Assembly (NCBI GenBank): GCA_023417285.1
Contig: JAEZFR010000581.1
Location: forward strand, 1-8,121
Direction of reading: 5' to 3'
Length of the DNA stretch: 8,121 nucleotides
From: Bacillota bacterium
Lineage (GTDB): Bacteria > Bacillota > Clostridia > Acetivibrionales > DSM-1351
Positions within the stretch are counted from its first letter, which is position 1, and each line of letters begins with the position of its first letter. The notes beneath the pieces were generated by a model. The model ran no database searches and was not told the DNA's origin. It saw nothing but the letters and a program-made list of their open reading frames with translations. Positions 7,224 through 8,121 of the stretch are shown in pieces. The translations under genes and the position numbers were made by a program.

Positions 7224-7268
7224 GTATCCTATATAAGTAATTTAAAGATATAATAGAATTCATAATCT

Positions 7269-7285
7269 AAATACAATTTGTATTT
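7269..7285. repeat. Perfect short palindrome AAATACAA-T-TTGTATTT
   Basis: Two 8-base arms are separated by one base, between the ATPase stop codon and its terminator. The symmetry suits a dimeric DNA-binding protein. However, it lies over 100 bases upstream of the next promoter, and AT-rich spacers yield such palindromes by chance. Confidence 0.35.
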
Positions 7286-7291
7286 TTATCC

Positions 7292-7331
7292 AGAGGGCTG
7301 CTACATTAGTAAAATAGTGTTGCAGCTTTTT
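7292..7331 (+). terminator. Intrinsic terminator of the Ca2+-ATPase gene
   Basis: GCTGC (7297-7301) pairs with GCAGC (7322-7326), and ACATT (7303-7307) pairs with AGTGT (7316-7320, one G-T pair), with one internal mismatch and an 8-base loop. TTTTT (7327-7331) follows directly. This is a standard rho-independent terminator 70 bases after the stop codon, and it separates the pump gene from cas3. Confidence 0.85.
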
Positions 7332-7380
7332 ATATGAGTGAGTGGCAATTTTTGTAGAATAATTCATAAAATACTATTAT

Positions 7381-7409
7381 TTTACAATTAATTATTTTTA
7401 GTTTATAAT
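7381..7409 (+). promoter_or_regulatory. Sigma-A-type promoter for cas3
   Basis: TTTACA (7381-7386) and TATAAT (7404-7409) are separated by exactly 17 bases, a near-consensus housekeeping promoter. Transcription would start near 7416, giving a leader of about 55 bases before the ATG at 7472. The short inverted pair AGCTA (7432-7436)/TAGCT (7456-7460) in this leader is weak and may be chance. Confidence 0.75.
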
Positions 7410-7471
7410 TATATATGGAACATAACTATTGAGCTACAATTTATCATTAATAATATAGCTGGGGTGTATAT

Positions 7472-8121
7472 ATGTATATTGCACATATTAGAGAAAGTGA
7501 TAAAGAGGAACAGTTGTTATATGAACATCTATTGGCTACTGCTCAACAGGCAGCAAAGTTTGCTGAGTCGTTTGGAAACTCTGAATACGCATACTTATGT
7601 GGTTTATTACATGATATAGGAAAATATTCTGAGAAGTTTCAAGTTAAAATAAAAAGTAAGGGAAATCATAGGTGTGATCACTCAACCGCAGGGGCAAAAG
7701 AAATAATTAAAACTAATGCTTATGGTAAGCTTATAGCTTATTGTATTGCTGGACATCATAGTGGGTTACAAAACTATGGATATACTTCTGATACTGGTGG
7801 GGAGGGGACTCTAGCAGGAAGGCTAGCGGATACCTATTTAGTTGAAAACTATGATGAGTATAAAAGTGAGATATTAGATGATATTACCTTGAAGAGTGCA
7901 CCTAATATAAAGAGACTTCCTCAAATGGGTTTTTCATGCTCGTTTTTAATAAGAATGTTATATTCATGTTTGGTAGATTCAGATTTTCTTGATACTGAGA
8001 GATTCATGCTCAATGGGAGTGTTAATAGAAGGGTATACAATAATTTTTATTTAATGCTGGACAAGCTTAATTCTGTACTGGCAATGATCCAAAAAACAGA
8101 TAATATTATTAACCTTAAAAG
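7472..8121 (+). CDS. cas3: CRISPR-associated Cas3, HD-nuclease N-terminal part (subtype I-C-like), 3' end outside the window
   Basis: The frame is open from the ATG at 7472 to the window edge, giving 216 complete codons. GGGGTG at 7461-7466 serves as a ribbon-like Shine-Dalgarno site 5 bases before the ATG. Metal-binding HD-domain motifs are all present: His19 (YEHLLATA), His47-Asp48 in LCGLLHDIGKYSEKF, His70 in DHSTAGAK, His95-His96 in IAGHHSGL, and Asp169 in SCLVDSDFLDTE. The spacing and wording (GLLHDIGKYS..FQ, DHSTAGA, AGHHSGL) match Cas3 of type I systems, closest in my memory to subtype I-C. Cas3 is recruited by the Cascade complex and degrades target DNA; the HD domain cuts one strand while a C-terminal helicase unwinds. 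Whether the helicase is fused or encoded separately (Cas3') cannot be seen. A standard I-C operon (cas5-cas8c-cas7-cas4-cas1-cas2 and an array) would be expected downstream, off the window. Confidence 0.88.
   Translation, partial: MYIAHIRESDKEEQLLYEHLLATAQQAAKFAESFGNSEYAYLCGLLHDIGKYSEKFQVKIKSKGNHRCDHSTAGAKEIIKTNAYGKLIAYCIAGHHSGLQNYGYTSDTGGEGTLAGRLADTYLVENYDEYKSEILDDITLKSAPNIKRLPQMGFSCSFLIRMLYSCLVDSDFLDTERFMLNGSVNRRVYNNFYLMLDKLNSVLAMIQKTDNIINLK

Overview
The window is AT-rich, has strong Shine-Dalgarno sequences and tight gene packing, and looks like a chromosomal segment of a Gram-positive anaerobe of the class Clostridia. A cellulolytic Ruminiclostridium/Clostridium-like genome is my best guess, inferred from style and gene content and not proven. 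All five recognisable genes are on the + strand. The first runs in from the left edge and the last runs off the right edge.

Layout: (1) 1-1113, the C-terminal part of a parallel beta-helix protein with an extra C-terminal domain. (2) 1114-1288, an intergenic region with four copies of an AAGCTT-centred repeat, a hairpin and an extended -10 promoter. (3) 1289-4270, a probable three-gene operon: an SPFH/band-7 protein ending in two zinc ribbons, a membrane-anchored protein starting with two zinc ribbons, and an MgtC/SapB-family membrane protein. The genes are 22 and 20 bases apart. (4) 4271-4484, an intergenic region with an 18-bp-stem hairpin fused to a tandem 18-bp repeat, possibly the relic of a mobile-element end. 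(5) 4485-7223, a complete P-type Ca2+-transporting ATPase of the PacL/SERCA type, followed by a clear intrinsic terminator. (6) 7332-7471, a near-consensus promoter leading into (7) 7472-8121, the N-terminal HD-nuclease part of a CRISPR-associated Cas3 that looks like subtype I-C. The rest of that locus lies beyond the window.

The middle of the window reads as envelope and cation homeostasis. The SPFH plus zinc-ribbon membrane pair resembles the YdjI/YdjG side of the Bacillus phage-shock-like system, but no PspA gene is next to it. MgtC-like proteins and a Ca2+ pump both relate to divalent cations and membrane energetics. The Cas3 gene has its own promoter and is separated by a terminator, so it begins a different functional unit. 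I did not find a clearly undescribed system. The best candidates for a second look are the SPFH/zinc-ribbon/MgtC operon with its repeat-bearing promoter region, and the hairpin-repeat element before the ATPase.
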